Shown here one piece after another: positions 1 to 7,488 of a stretch of DNA of 18,101 nt. The translations under genes and the position numbers were made by a program. Every line of letters begins with the position of its first letter. Within the stretch, counting starts at the first letter, position 1. The notes under the pieces are model-generated. The model was not told where the DNA came from. It saw only the letters and a program-made list of their open reading frames with translations, and ran no database searches. The DNA is from an uncultured Clostridium sp. (lineage in GTDB: Bacteria > Bacillota > Clostridia > TANB77 > CAG-508): the NCBI GenBank assembly GCA_900557045.1, contig USQY01000035.1, positions 1-18,101 on the forward strand, written 5' to 3'.

Positions 1-114
1 TAATGTGTAAACAATAAAATATAGTATAATAATAAATCTTTTTTTAAATATTTTCTATTATTTAATAATTGGTGTAAAATATATTTATAAATTAAGAAAT
101 AGGAGTATTTTATT

Positions 115-606
115 ATGTTAAAAAGAATTATAGATTTTATTTTATGGCTTTTTGGTATTAAAGATGATGAAGATATAGAAAAAGCTACTACTGATATAAA
201 ATATGAAAAAAAACCAATTATGAGTGATTATGAAATTATGTTTTATAATAGAATGAAAGACTTAGAAACAGAGTATAACATTGTACCTCAACTAGTTTTA
301 TCTAGTGTTGTAGATAAAAAATCAAAACAAAAATATCGTAGTGAATTATATAGAATAATTGATTTCGCTATTTTTTCTAAAGATTATAGTAAACTTCTTT
401 TATTAATTGAATTAAATGATAATACACATAATCAAAGAAAGAGAAAAGATAGAGATTTAAAGGTTAAAAAAATATGTAATTCAGCAAAAATTAAACTTAT
501 TACTTTTTATACAAAATATCCTAATGAAAAGGATTATATTATTAATAGAATAAAAAAAGAAATAGAAACTAATGAATCAATGAATAAAGAAAACGACATT
601 ATTTAG
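115..606 (+). CDS. DUF2726 domain protein (PD-(D/E)XK-like fold)
   Basis: The 163-residue product matches the DUF2726 pattern. There is a short hydrophobic N-terminal stretch (about 4-14), a charged linker, then a domain at about 38-150. That domain carries a conserved-looking RIIDFAIF strand (Asp83), a LLLIELND strand (Glu99) and a following His105 and basic RKRKDRD run. In DUF2726 and related restriction-endonuclease-like folds, the Asp on one strand and the Glu on the next are the expected metal-binding pair, so a nucleic-acid-cleaving or nucleic-acid-binding role is plausible but unproven. The start at 115 is supported by an AGGAG at 102-106. The stop codon lies inside a 12-bp hairpin. 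The gene stands alone and converges on minus-strand sequence. The family call is fairly firm; the biological role is unknown. Confidence 0.75.
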   Translation: MLKRIIDFILWLFGIKDDEDIEKATTDIKYEKKPIMSDYEIMFYNRMKDLETEYNIVPQLVLSSVVDKKSKQKYRSELYRIIDFAIFSKDYSKLLLLIELNDNTHNQRKRKDRDLKVKKICNSAKIKLITFYTKYPNEKDYIINRIKKEIETNESMNKENDII

Positions 607-617
607 TCGTTTTCTTT
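586..617. terminator. Bidirectional hairpin terminator overlapping the DUF2726 stop codon
   Basis: A perfect 12-bp stem (586-597 with 606-617) encloses an 8-nt loop. The arms are A-rich on the left and end in TTTTCTTT on the right, so transcripts from either side gain a U-rich run. The TAG stop of the DUF2726 gene lies at 604-606, at the loop/stem junction. The convergent position favours termination in both directions. Confidence 0.75.
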
Positions 618-846
618 AGTTTATATCATTATTAGTAACAGTAAACTTTATATTATTTTCTACAATACCTGAATAAAATAATATTTCATATAATTCTCTA
701 TTTTTAATATTATATTGTAATGTATAATTCATTGTATCTTTAGATTTTATTATATTACTATCATTAGAATAAATATTAGGTATTTGAGCGTTAGTAGAAT
801 TATATATTTTAAAATTATATGTTAAAAATTTATATGTTATAAATTT
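616..846 (-). pseudogene. Possible 5'-truncated gene remnant
   Basis: On the minus strand a frame stays open for 76 codons from a stop at 847-849 down to a stop at 616-618, in a gap without another gene. The middle and end read like protein (for example YNIKNRELYEILFYSG and ENNIKFTVTNND). There is no good start: the only ATG is at 732, lacks a ribosome binding site and would give 38 residues. The upstream part (about 800-846) is simple AT-rich sequence. It could be the 3' end of a decayed gene or a chance opening in AT-rich DNA. I cannot assign a family. Confidence 0.25.
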
Positions 847-874
847 TTATGTTTTCAATAGTATACTAAAGATT

Positions 875-2110
875 TTATATACTAAAATTAGAAGAAGGAT
901 TATTTAAAATTTCATCTTTATACATATTTTTATAAAATTCATATAAATCATTTAAAAATTTAAAAGACTTAATATTTTTCTTTATATGTTCACCAGTAGA
1001 AACATCTCTAAAAGTAACAAAATTTACAAGTTTTTCAAGTAAAATGTGATCATTTGGTGCAGTTAAATCATTTGATTTACTAATAAATAAATACTCATTT
1101 TTCTTAGCAGCTTTAGTGATAGGGCTTTGAATAAATTTACGAGCTAATTCAATATCATATTTGCAATCAGCATTTTCAATATTTAAATACCAACAATTTG
1201 CAAAATCATTAATTTCAACTTCATAAGTTTCATCAAGTGTAAGATTGTGAACTATTAAAATCGGTTTAGTTATGAAAAAGAAATTATCTCCATATTTTTC
1301 TTTGTAATTTGCTATATCTAAATCTGAAATTTCCCAATAAACAAATAATGTTTTAGGTGTTTGAGCCAAAAGTTTTACAAGAGTGTTACCATATTTGTAT
1401 GGCAAATCATAATATTCCAAAATTTCTATTTCAGCTGAGTTAGTTTTAGATTTTTTAGATTTAGCTGAAGTGGCAGATTTTGTCTTTTTAGTTTTTGAAA
1501 CAGTACTTGAACTAGATTTAGTCCTTGAAACAGCAGGTGAATCAGATTTAACCTTTGAAGTTTTAGCTTTTGTTCTAGAAGGTGTAGTTGATTTTGATGA
1601 CTTAGTAGATTTTGTTCCTTTTTTATTAGAATTATTAGAATTGTCAGAATCCTCAAAATTATCTAATTGTTCATCTTTCTTAGATCTAGTTGCTTTCTTT
1701 TTGCTAGATAACAATGTGTTATCAATATTACTATCAGTATTAGATTTCTTTTTACTTTTAGTAACCTTTTTTAAGGTAGGTGTTACTACTGTATCATCTA
1801 CTATTTTATCAGATTTAGTCTTTCGAGTCTTTGTAGTAGTTGCCTTTACAATATCTGTATTAGAGGAGTCAGAATCTTTTTTTGTTCTAGTCCTAGAAAC
1901 TTTTGGCTTATCTGATTTTTCAGTACTTTTAGCAACAGCTGTAGTCTTTTTCTCAGTAGTTATTTTTTTTACCTTTTCAGTTTTACTATCTTTTTTAGTA
2001 GAAACAGTTTTTTTCTTTGAAGAACCAGTAGACTTACTTTTTTTAGGAGATACTACAACTTCTTCAACATTTTCTTTTTCAATTTCTTTTTCTTTAGCTT
2101 TTCTTGGCAT
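875..2110 (-). CDS. DUF4912 domain protein with Lys/Ser/Thr-rich N-terminal tail
   Basis: This 411-residue product has two parts. Residues 1-226 are low-complexity, dominated by Lys, Ser and Thr, with recurring KSK, TKT and SRTK motifs and no predicted fold; the strong positive charge suggests binding to nucleic acid, polyphosphate or anionic polymer. Residues 228-392 match DUF4912: the entry motif LPYKYG, the signature VYWEIS (YWE at 258-260) and a beta-rich remainder. DUF4912 proteins in Firmicutes are often found near glycogen/starch-type glycosyltransferases, and here a GT4 gene is transcribed divergently. A strong AAGGAGGAAATC precedes the ATG at 2110. The biochemical role of DUF4912 is not established. 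The tail is unusually long and is probably prone to length change through its repetitive codons. Confidence 0.8.
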   Translation of the reverse strand: MPRKAKEKEIEKENVEEVVVSPKKSKSTGSSKKKTVSTKKDSKTEKVKKITTEKKTTAVAKSTEKSDKPKVSRTRTKKDSDSSNTDIVKATTTKTRKTKSDKIVDDTVVTPTLKKVTKSKKKSNTDSNIDNTLLSSKKKATRSKKDEQLDNFEDSDNSNNSNKKGTKSTKSSKSTTPSRTKAKTSKVKSDSPAVSRTKSSSSTVSKTKKTKSATSAKSKKSKTNSAEIEILEYYDLPYKYGNTLVKLLAQTPKTLFVYWEISDLDIANYKEKYGDNFFFITKPILIVHNLTLDETYEVEINDFANCWYLNIENADCKYDIELARKFIQSPITKAAKKNEYLFISKSNDLTAPNDHILLEKLVNFVTFRDVSTGEHIKKNIKSFKFLNDLYEFYKNMYKDEILNNPSSNFSI

Positions 2111-2151
2111 GATTTCCTCCTTAGTACATCTCTCTTTTTTACTAACAATAT

Positions 2152-2180
2152 ACTATACCAAATAACACAAAAATACAAGA
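2152..2180 (-). promoter_or_regulatory. Probable extended -10 promoter of the DUF4912 gene
   Basis: Read on the minus strand, TGGTATAGT (-10 hexamer at 2152-2157, preceded by the TG of an extended -10) lies about 45 bases upstream of the ATG. The -35 region, around 2175-2180, is only a weak TCTTGT match at 17-bp spacing. The position is sensible; the call rests mainly on the -10. Confidence 0.4.
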
Positions 2181-2255
2181 GAAAAAACAAAAAATATGAC
2201 AAAATTTTACACCTATAATACACCCCAAAATTTAATACAAAAAACAGTAGAGTAG

Positions 2256-2371
2256 GCAAAATAAAATATATTAAAATGCAGTGAATGCGCAGTTTGGGAG
2301 CGGGAGCACACACATTTTAACACACTAAAACGACCAGCAAAGAAACGGAATTTTAATATATTTTATTTTGC
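2256..2371. repeat. 116-bp element with perfect 22-bp terminal inverted repeats
   Basis: Positions 2256-2277 and 2350-2371 are perfect 22-base inverted copies, very AT-rich with a GC pair at the outer end. They enclose 72 bases of clearly higher GC, including GGGAGCGGGAGCACACACA. An AG dinucleotide flanks both outer ends (2254-2255 and 2372-2373), which could be a tiny target duplication or chance. The element lies between the divergent DUF4912 and glycosyltransferase genes, upstream of the latter's promoter. It could be a miniature inverted-repeat transposable element, a structured RNA or a regulatory cruciform. It is not related by eye to the palindromic elements at 5071 and 14926. Confidence 0.6.
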
Positions 2372-2429
2372 AGGCTAATTGCAAAGCAAAGTAGTTAAAA
2401 TATTCCCACTTCAAAATATCAAAAAATCA

Positions 2430-2458
2430 TTGACTTTTAACCAAAACTTATATAGAAT
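2430..2458 (+). promoter_or_regulatory. Sigma-A type promoter of the glycosyltransferase gene
   Basis: TTGACT (2430-2435) and TAGAAT (2453-2458) are separated by 17 bp, each matching five of six consensus positions. Transcription would start near 2465, giving a leader of roughly 58 nt before the ATG at 2523. Confidence 0.65.
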
Positions 2459-2522
2459 AATTTGTAGAAAAAAGAGAAAAAAACACTAAAGAAAAGAGTA
2501 ATCTGAAAGGGGATATGCTAAA

Positions 2523-3815
2523 ATGAAAATTCTAATGTTAACATGGGAATATCCACCTAGAATAGTAGGCGGAATAGCAAGAGTAGTGCACGATTTATCA
2601 CACAAACTAGTAAAAAACGGACATGATGTAACAGTAGTTACATACAAAGAAGGCGATACTCCAGAGTTCGAAAATGATAAAGGAGTAAAAGTTTACCGAG
2701 TAGAAAACTACATGATCAAACCAAACAATTTTACTGATTGGATAATGCAACTAAACTTTACATTAACAGCAAAAGCAACTCAAATTATAAATGAACAAGG
2801 AAAATTTGATTGTATACATGCACACGATTGGCTTGTAGCATATTCAGCAAAAACATTAAAAGATTCTTTTCAAATACCAATAGTATCAACAATTCACGCA
2901 ACTGAAGCAGGAAGAAATTCTGGAATACATGATGATGTTCAAAGATATATAAATGACACAGAATGGCTATTAACATATGAATCTACAGAAGTTATAGTTA
3001 ATAGTAATTATATGAAATGTGAGCTACAAAGATTATTTGGTTTACCTTTTGAAAAAATAAATGTAATACCAAATGGAATTAATATAAATAATTTTAATGG
3101 AATTACTAAAGATTACGATTTTAGAAGAAAATATGCAATGGACAATGAGAAAATTATTTTATACATAGGAAGACTAGTATATGAAAAAGGAGTACAACAT
3201 TTAATTTCTGCAATGCCTAAAATTATCAATGGATATAATGACACTAAATTAATAATAGGTGGAAAAGGCGGAATGTATGATGAATTAAGAGAACAAGCAA
3301 AAAATTTAGGAATAGAAAACAAAGTATATTTTACAGGATACTTATCATCAAAAGAAGTACAAAAAATGTATAAATGTGCTGATATAGCTGTATTTCCAAG
3401 CACATATGAACCATTTGGAATAGTTGCATTAGAAGCAATGCTTGCAGGAGTTCCAACAGTTGTTTCAGATATAGGAGGCCTAAACGAAATAGTAGATCAT
3501 GGTATTAATGGAATGAAAAGCTATGCTGGCAACAGTAATTCAATTGCAGATTCTGTATTAGCTTTATTATATAATCATCAATTATGTAATAATATTGTAA
3601 AAAATGCAAAAACTAAAGTAAAACAAGAATTTAATTGGAATAAAATTGCCCAAGATACATTTTTTACTTACGAAAAAGCTATTTGCCAAACTATGGCTGA
3701 AAAACAAGCAAGAGAAATAGAACAAGAAAACGCAAAAAAAGCTACTAAAGCAAAAAATTCAGAAAAAGAAATAACAAAATTGCTTGACTTTAAGAAAAAA
3801 CATGCATATGCATAG
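2523..3815 (+). CDS. Glycosyltransferase family 4, glycogen-synthase-like
   Basis: This 430-residue GT-B fold enzyme would transfer a sugar from an activated nucleotide donor, probably in the cytoplasm. The N-terminal domain shows the glycine pair of GGIARVVHDLS (16-26) and HAHDW (99-103), typical of GT4/GT5 enzymes. The C-terminal domain shows IGRLVYEKG (Arg217, Lys222, the donor phosphate contacts) and an E-x7-E motif at Glu296 and Glu304 within EPFGIVALE, followed by GVPTVVSDIGGL. The last 45 residues form a Lys/Glu/Ala-rich, probably helical extension beyond the usual fold. AAGGGGA precedes the start. The DUF4912 neighbour favours an alpha-glucan role, but the sequence does not separate this from other GT4 acceptors. 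The family call is secure; the substrate is not. Confidence 0.85.
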   Translation: MKILMLTWEYPPRIVGGIARVVHDLSHKLVKNGHDVTVVTYKEGDTPEFENDKGVKVYRVENYMIKPNNFTDWIMQLNFTLTAKATQIINEQGKFDCIHAHDWLVAYSAKTLKDSFQIPIVSTIHATEAGRNSGIHDDVQRYINDTEWLLTYESTEVIVNSNYMKCELQRLFGLPFEKINVIPNGININNFNGITKDYDFRRKYAMDNEKIILYIGRLVYEKGVQHLISAMPKIINGYNDTKLIIGGKGGMYDELREQAKNLGIENKVYFTGYLSSKEVQKMYKCADIAVFPSTYEPFGIVALEAMLAGVPTVVSDIGGLNEIVDHGINGMKSYAGNSNSIADSVLALLYNHQLCNNIVKNAKTKVKQEFNWNKIAQDTFFTYEKAICQTMAEKQAREIEQENAKKATKAKNSEKEITKLLDFKKKHAYA

Positions 3816-3933
3816 AGTTTTTAATTAAGCAAAAATATATGCAAATTCATATATAAAACAAACCATAATGTAAGGCAAATTAAATATATGAAAAAATTAA
3901 AAGAAAATAAATAAAAAAGAAAGGATGAACAAA

Positions 3934-4266
3934 ATGAATATCTACGATACAGCTAATAAACTAGCTTTTGAAATGAAAAATTCAGAAGAGTATAAAAAAT
4001 ATAAGGAAGCAAAAGAAAAAGTAATGCAAAATCCAGAAATGAAATCTAAAATAGAAGAATTTGAGAAAATCAGATATGACGCCCAAGTTTTAGCAATAAA
4101 AGGTGGAGAACAAGACAAAGACAAAATGGAAAAATTACAACAATTATATACAATTTTAATAAATAACAAAGAAATTAAAGAATATTTTGACTTAGAAGTA
4201 AAATTTAATGTAATGGTAGCGGATGTAAATAAAATCATTGCAGAAGCCATTAAAGAAGTTTTATAA
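3934..4266 (+). CDS. YlbF/YmcA family protein
   Basis: The product is an all-helical 110-residue protein of the YlbF/YmcA (Com_YlbF) family. It has the N-terminal NIYDTANKLAFEMKNSEEYKKY segment split by a turn, then PEMKSKIEEFEKIR and a helix ending in the KEIKEYFDLEVKFN region. In Bacillus, YlbF and YmcA act with YaaT as a complex that influences RNase Y-dependent mRNA maturation, competence, biofilm and sporulation; this homologue may do something similar. An ATG at 3925 would add three residues, but GAAAGG (3919-3924) touches that codon directly, whereas it sits nine bases before the ATG at 3934, so I chose 3934. The gene follows the glycosyltransferase by about 120 bp of AT-rich sequence with no convincing terminator. 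Confidence 0.75.
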   Translation: MNIYDTANKLAFEMKNSEEYKKYKEAKEKVMQNPEMKSKIEEFEKIRYDAQVLAIKGGEQDKDKMEKLQQLYTILINNKEIKEYFDLEVKFNVMVADVNKIIAEAIKEVL

Positions 4267-4351
4267 ATAAAATATAAAAAATAAAATAATTAAAACGAAA
4301 ATAGTAAAAGATAAAACCAAAAATAACAAAATGTAAAGGAATAGAAATATT

Positions 4352-5053
4352 ATGGAAATAATTGTAATATTAGTCATGTCAATTATAACTATTATAACTC
4401 TAACAATATTATCAAAATTCAGCCTAAAAAAGATAAAGTTAATTAAAAAAATAGGAGAAGATAAAAAATTAAATGAACTAACAAACACATTACCTGAAAA
4501 TGAGCAAATAGCCAAAGAAATATTAAAAAAATTAAAAAATGACAATGTAAAAATAAAAACAGGAGGAGCATCTTCACAAGCAAGTTTATACATAGTTGCA
4601 ACAAATACAATTTTTATAGCAAATATAAAAAACACATTTACAAGAATTCAAACCATTGCACATGAATGCATACATTCTATACAAGATAAAACTCTATTAT
4701 GGTTTAATTTTATTTTCTCTAACATATATATATTATACTGGATAATAATAACTATTCTAACCTTATTCAATAAAATAGCGAATCCAAATATCCATGCAAT
4801 AATTTTAGTTATGATGTCTATAACATTATTCTTTGTACGTTCATACATAGAAACAGACGCAATGACTAAAGCTAGATTTCTAGCCAAAGAATACATGGAA
4901 AGCAAAAAAGAAGTAATCACCAAAAAAAACATCGAAACAATCATTGAAAATTACGACAAAATAAATAACATTGGAATCAAATTTACAAATTTAAGTTTAA
5001 TAGTAGAATATTTAGTAAAGGTCATTATATATTGTGTTATAGCTTTAATTTGA
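4352..5053 (+). CDS. Membrane zinc-metallopeptidase-like protein (YugP-like)
   Basis: This 233-residue product has an N-terminal membrane helix (about 2-20), a soluble segment, a zinc-binding HExxH motif (HECIH, 104-108) in the context AHECIHSIQD, two further membrane helices (about 117-140 and 147-163), an ETDA motif with Glu167 as likely third zinc ligand followed by the KARFLAKEYM helix, and a C-terminal hydrophobic helix (about 214-233). This order (anchor, HExxH-x-IQ, hydrophobic pair, Glu-x-x-x-Ala helix) resembles the YugP family of membrane zinc peptidases, but sequence similarity is modest and other gluzincin-like families are possible. AAAGGA (about 4335-4340) supports the start. 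Substrates are unknown. Palindromic repeat copy 1 starts 17 bases after the stop. Confidence 0.55.
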   Translation: MEIIVILVMSIITIITLTILSKFSLKKIKLIKKIGEDKKLNELTNTLPENEQIAKEILKKLKNDNVKIKTGGASSQASLYIVATNTIFIANIKNTFTRIQTIAHECIHSIQDKTLLWFNFIFSNIYILYWIIITILTLFNKIANPNIHAIILVMMSITLFFVRSYIETDAMTKARFLAKEYMESKKEVITKKNIETIIENYDKINNIGIKFTNLSLIVEYLVKVIIYCVIALI

Positions 5054-5070
5054 GGAGGTTGAAAAAAGGT

Positions 5071-5388
5071 ATTGGACATGTTTTAGTTTTTCTCATAACT
5101 ATAACCATACCCCACCGTTACAACACAAATAAAAACACCAACCTTCCTCGGAGAAAAAAATTTTTACTTTTGAAAAAACAAAGCTCCGACCTGAGCTCCA
5201 AAACATCTAACCCCCGTCATTATCGTAACAAGTCCACCAAACCCAGCACGCACTCCACCGCGTTTGAAGGAGTTTGTTTTTTCAAAAGTAACAAATTTTT
5301 TCTCTCGGTGCTACCCAAAAAAACTCATTTACACATAAAAATCCTAACATATACCCACTAACCATGAAAACTAAAACATCCCCAATTT
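5071..5388. repeat. Palindromic repeat element, copy 1
   Basis: The element fills the gap between two convergent genes. Its outer arms 5071-5090 and 5367-5386 pair at 18 of 20 positions and end in an ATTGGGGATGTTTTAG-type sequence. Inside, 5164-5182 pairs perfectly with 5273-5291. The central part (5147-5312) is closely similar to 15030-15194 of the second copy. No transposase is encoded; the frame that opens across it (5032-5361) has no ribosome binding site and low-complexity content. It is probably a non-autonomous mobile element or a structured RNA, and may terminate transcription from both sides. The right end touches the asd stop codon. Confidence 0.8.
5147..5312. ncRNA. Conserved structured core of repeat copy 1 (candidate RNA)
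   Basis: This 166-base block runs from CTCGGAGAAA to CTCTCGGTGCT and is the best conserved part shared with the second copy, including an invariant GTCATTATCGTAACAA segment. It can form a long stem (5164-5182 with 5273-5291). A TCGGAG/CTCCGA pairing is an alternative on the left side. The C5179-G5276 pair here is T-A in the other copy. That supports a folded nucleic acid but does not show that it is transcribed or on which strand. Confidence 0.3.
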
Positions 5389-6426
5389 CTAAATCAACTT
5401 CTCCAATATCTGCACAGCATTACTAGCAGCTCCCTTCCTAATATTATCAGCCACAACCCACAAATTCACACCATTTCTAACACTAAAATCTCTTCTAATT
5501 CTCCCCACAAACACATTATCACAACCAGAAACCAAACTAGGCAAAGCATAATTTTTCTCATTTCCACCAAACTCATCCTGAACTATAATCCCAGGCGAAT
5601 TTTTTAAAACCTTAACAACATCCTCCAACTCAAACACATTATTAAATTCAACATTAATACTCTCACAATGACAATTAAAAACAGGAACCCTAACAGTAGT
5701 AGCAGTTATCGGCAAATCAGGACGATTTAAAATTTTTCTTGTTTCATTAATCATTTTTTCTTCTTCTTTCGTATATCCATTTTCCAAAAAATTATCAATA
5801 TGAGGCAAACAATTATTAAAAATAGGATATGGAAATTTTTCTAATTTGTAATTATGATTATTTTTAGAATTATCATTCTCACTATCTTTTTCAAAATTAT
5901 AAATTCCATTCTCTAAATCATGTATCCCTTTAGAACCAGCACCTGAAACAGCTTGGTATGTTGAATAAATAATCCTTTTTATTCCAAACATATCATCCAA
6001 AGGCTTTAAAGCCACAACAGCTTGGATAGTAGAACAATTAGGATTCGCAATTATTCCAGTATTCTTAGCTATTTCTTCAGAATTTACTTCAGGAACAACA
6101 AGTGGAACCATGTTATCCATTCTAAAAGCACTACTATTATCTATAACAATACATCCACTAGAAGCAGCAATTGGTGCATATTTCAAAGCTGTATCTCCAC
6201 CAGCTGAAAAAATTGCAAAATCAAAATTCCCATTTTTTAAAGATTCCTCTGTTAATTCTTTTATAAGATAAACATCATCCATAAACTTTAAAGTTTTACC
6301 AGCTGAACGTTTTGAAGCAAAAAAGGTATATTCTTTAATAGGAAGTTTCTTTTCTTCAAGAACCTTCAAAACAGTTTGACCAACAACACCAGTAGCTCCA
6401 ACTACAGCTAATTTATAATTATTCAT
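5389..6426 (-). CDS. asd: Aspartate-semialdehyde dehydrogenase
   Basis: This enzyme reduces aspartyl phosphate to aspartate semialdehyde with NADPH, the branch-point step toward lysine, diaminopimelate, threonine and methionine. The 345-residue length is normal. The NADP-binding loop GATGVVG is at 10-16, SSAFRMD at 98-104, the catalytic cysteine is Cys131 in NPNCSTIQ, the substrate-binding arginine is in RVPVF (246-250) and the acid/base histidine is probably His253 in NCHCES; GAASNAVQI closes the C-terminus. The closest Shine-Dalgarno, AAGGA, sits about 13 bases before the ATG, slightly far. No lysine-pathway genes adjoin it; it stands alone and diverges from the ATPase/Asp23 gene. Its TAG stop (5389-5391) directly abuts the end of repeat copy 1. 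Confidence 0.95.
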   Translation of the reverse strand: MNNYKLAVVGATGVVGQTVLKVLEEKKLPIKEYTFFASKRSAGKTLKFMDDVYLIKELTEESLKNGNFDFAIFSAGGDTALKYAPIAASSGCIVIDNSSAFRMDNMVPLVVPEVNSEEIAKNTGIIANPNCSTIQAVVALKPLDDMFGIKRIIYSTYQAVSGAGSKGIHDLENGIYNFEKDSENDNSKNNHNYKLEKFPYPIFNNCLPHIDNFLENGYTKEEEKMINETRKILNRPDLPITATTVRVPVFNCHCESINVEFNNVFELEDVVKVLKNSPGIIVQDEFGGNEKNYALPSLVSGCDNVFVGRIRRDFSVRNGVNLWVVADNIRKGAASNAVQILEKLI

Positions 6427-6541
6427 AATTTTATATCATTCCTTCCATTAATGTTATAAATTTATATTTTCAAAGAAAACATAAAAATTTCATTTATGTT
6501 ATAAAGTATATGCTTCTAATATAAAATTATTCTTTTACTTG

Positions 6542-6571
6542 TTGCAAAAGAGTAATTATAAGTGGTATAAT
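6542..6571 (+). promoter_or_regulatory. Extended -10 promoter of the ATPase/cmk gene run
   Basis: TTGCAA (6542-6547) and a perfect TATAAT (6566-6571) are separated by 18 bp, with TGG just before the -10 giving an extended -10. It lies about 40 bases before the ATG at 6613 and is the only clear promoter seen ahead of the long plus-strand run. Confidence 0.65.
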
Positions 6572-6612
6572 AATGTTGTTAAATTTTGCCAAAAAGAAAG
6601 GAAAAAATTTAT

Positions 6613-7458
6613 ATGGATTTTAGCAATATAAAAGTATATGCATTTGTAGGACCATCAGGAACGGGAAAAAGTTATAGAGCACAGATGGTAGCAAGTGAAA
6701 ATAATATAGAATTTATTATAGATGATGGCTTACTAATAAATGGCAATGCAGTTGTAGCAGGAACCTCAGCCAAAAAGGCGCCTACTAAAATTGAAACAGT
6801 AAAACATGCTTTATTTTTGGAAGAAAACGAAAAAAAGGAAATGCAAGAAGCTTTTTTGAAATATAATCCACCATCAATATTGATATTAGGAACTTCTGAT
6901 GGAATGGTTGAAAAAATAGCTACAAATTTAGAATTACCTAAAATAAGTAAAACTGTTTACATTAATGAAGTTGCAACAGAAGAAGAAATGGAAAATGCAA
7001 GAAGAATTCGTGTGACAGAAGGAAAACATGTAATTCCAGTACCCACATTTGAAATAAAAAAAGATTTTTCAGGATATTTATTAGATCCGTTACAAATTTT
7101 TAAGTCTAAAGGAAAAGGAAAAACACCATATATTTCAGAAAAATCAATAATTAGACCAACATTTAGTTATATGGGAAATTTTACAATTTCTGATAGTGTA
7201 TTTAAACAAATTATTGAATATCTAGCCAATAAAGAGCCTTCAATACATAAAGTAATTAGAACAAGGGTAAATAAAGGTGAACTTGGTACAGAAATTTATA
7301 TGGAAGTAATAGTTAATTATGGTAAAAAAATAGTTGATGTCTTACAAGATTTTCAAATTAAATCTAAAAAAGAAATAGAAAGACTTACAGCAATGAATGT
7401 ATCTAAAATTGATGTTATGGCCAAAGGAATTAATATGCCTAAAGATATGAAATTTTAA
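6613..7458 (+). CDS. P-loop ATPase fused to an Asp23-like domain
   Basis: This 281-residue protein joins two domains. Residues 6-170 form a P-loop NTPase with Walker A GPSGTGKS (13-20) and a likely Walker B strand in PPSILILGTSDG (86-97). Residues 179-273 resemble the Asp23 (DUF322) fold: MGNFTISDSVFKQIIEYLA, then the EVIVNYGKKIVDVLQDFQIKS strand-helix, ending in KIDVMAKGI. Asp23 proteins are envelope-associated in Gram-positives. The combination suggests an ATP-dependent factor acting near the envelope or on another protein, but its role is unknown. A TTG at 6586 would add nine residues; AAAGGA (6597-6602) sits ten bases before the ATG at 6613, which I prefer. It is followed after 30 bases by cmk-plsC, so the genes are probably cotranscribed. 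Confidence 0.65.
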   Translation: MDFSNIKVYAFVGPSGTGKSYRAQMVASENNIEFIIDDGLLINGNAVVAGTSAKKAPTKIETVKHALFLEENEKKEMQEAFLKYNPPSILILGTSDGMVEKIATNLELPKISKTVYINEVATEEEMENARRIRVTEGKHVIPVPTFEIKKDFSGYLLDPLQIFKSKGKGKTPYISEKSIIRPTFSYMGNFTISDSVFKQIIEYLANKEPSIHKVIRTRVNKGELGTEIYMEVIVNYGKKIVDVLQDFQIKSKKEIERLTAMNVSKIDVMAKGINMPKDMKF

Positions 7459-7488
7459 AAATATCCAAAGAAAAGGGAGGAATAAGTA

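Larger units (their letters stand above)
2111..2522. other. Divergent intergenic region
   Basis: These 412 bases separate the DUF4912 and glycosyltransferase genes. They hold one promoter for each gene and the 116-bp inverted-repeat element between them. The frames that cross the region have no ribosome binding site and are not credible genes. Nothing else was recognised. Confidence 0.6.

Noticed and set aside
1470..2165. 231-codon plus-strand open frame
   Set aside because: It is the antisense of the Lys/Ser/Thr-rich tail of the DUF4912 gene. The low-complexity codons keep the opposite strand open, the product is an implausible Phe/Leu/Val/Ser-rich chain, and the minus-strand gene has a strong ribosome binding site and a recognisable domain.
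3835..3854. 7-bp AT-rich hairpin after the glycosyltransferase gene as a terminator
   Set aside because: The stem is almost all A-T and no T-run follows. Such short pairings are expected by chance in this composition.
5032..5361. 109-codon plus-strand open frame across repeat copy 1
   Set aside because: It starts inside the preceding gene, has no family resemblance, and lies across the palindromic element, where the equivalent frame in copy 2 is not conserved.
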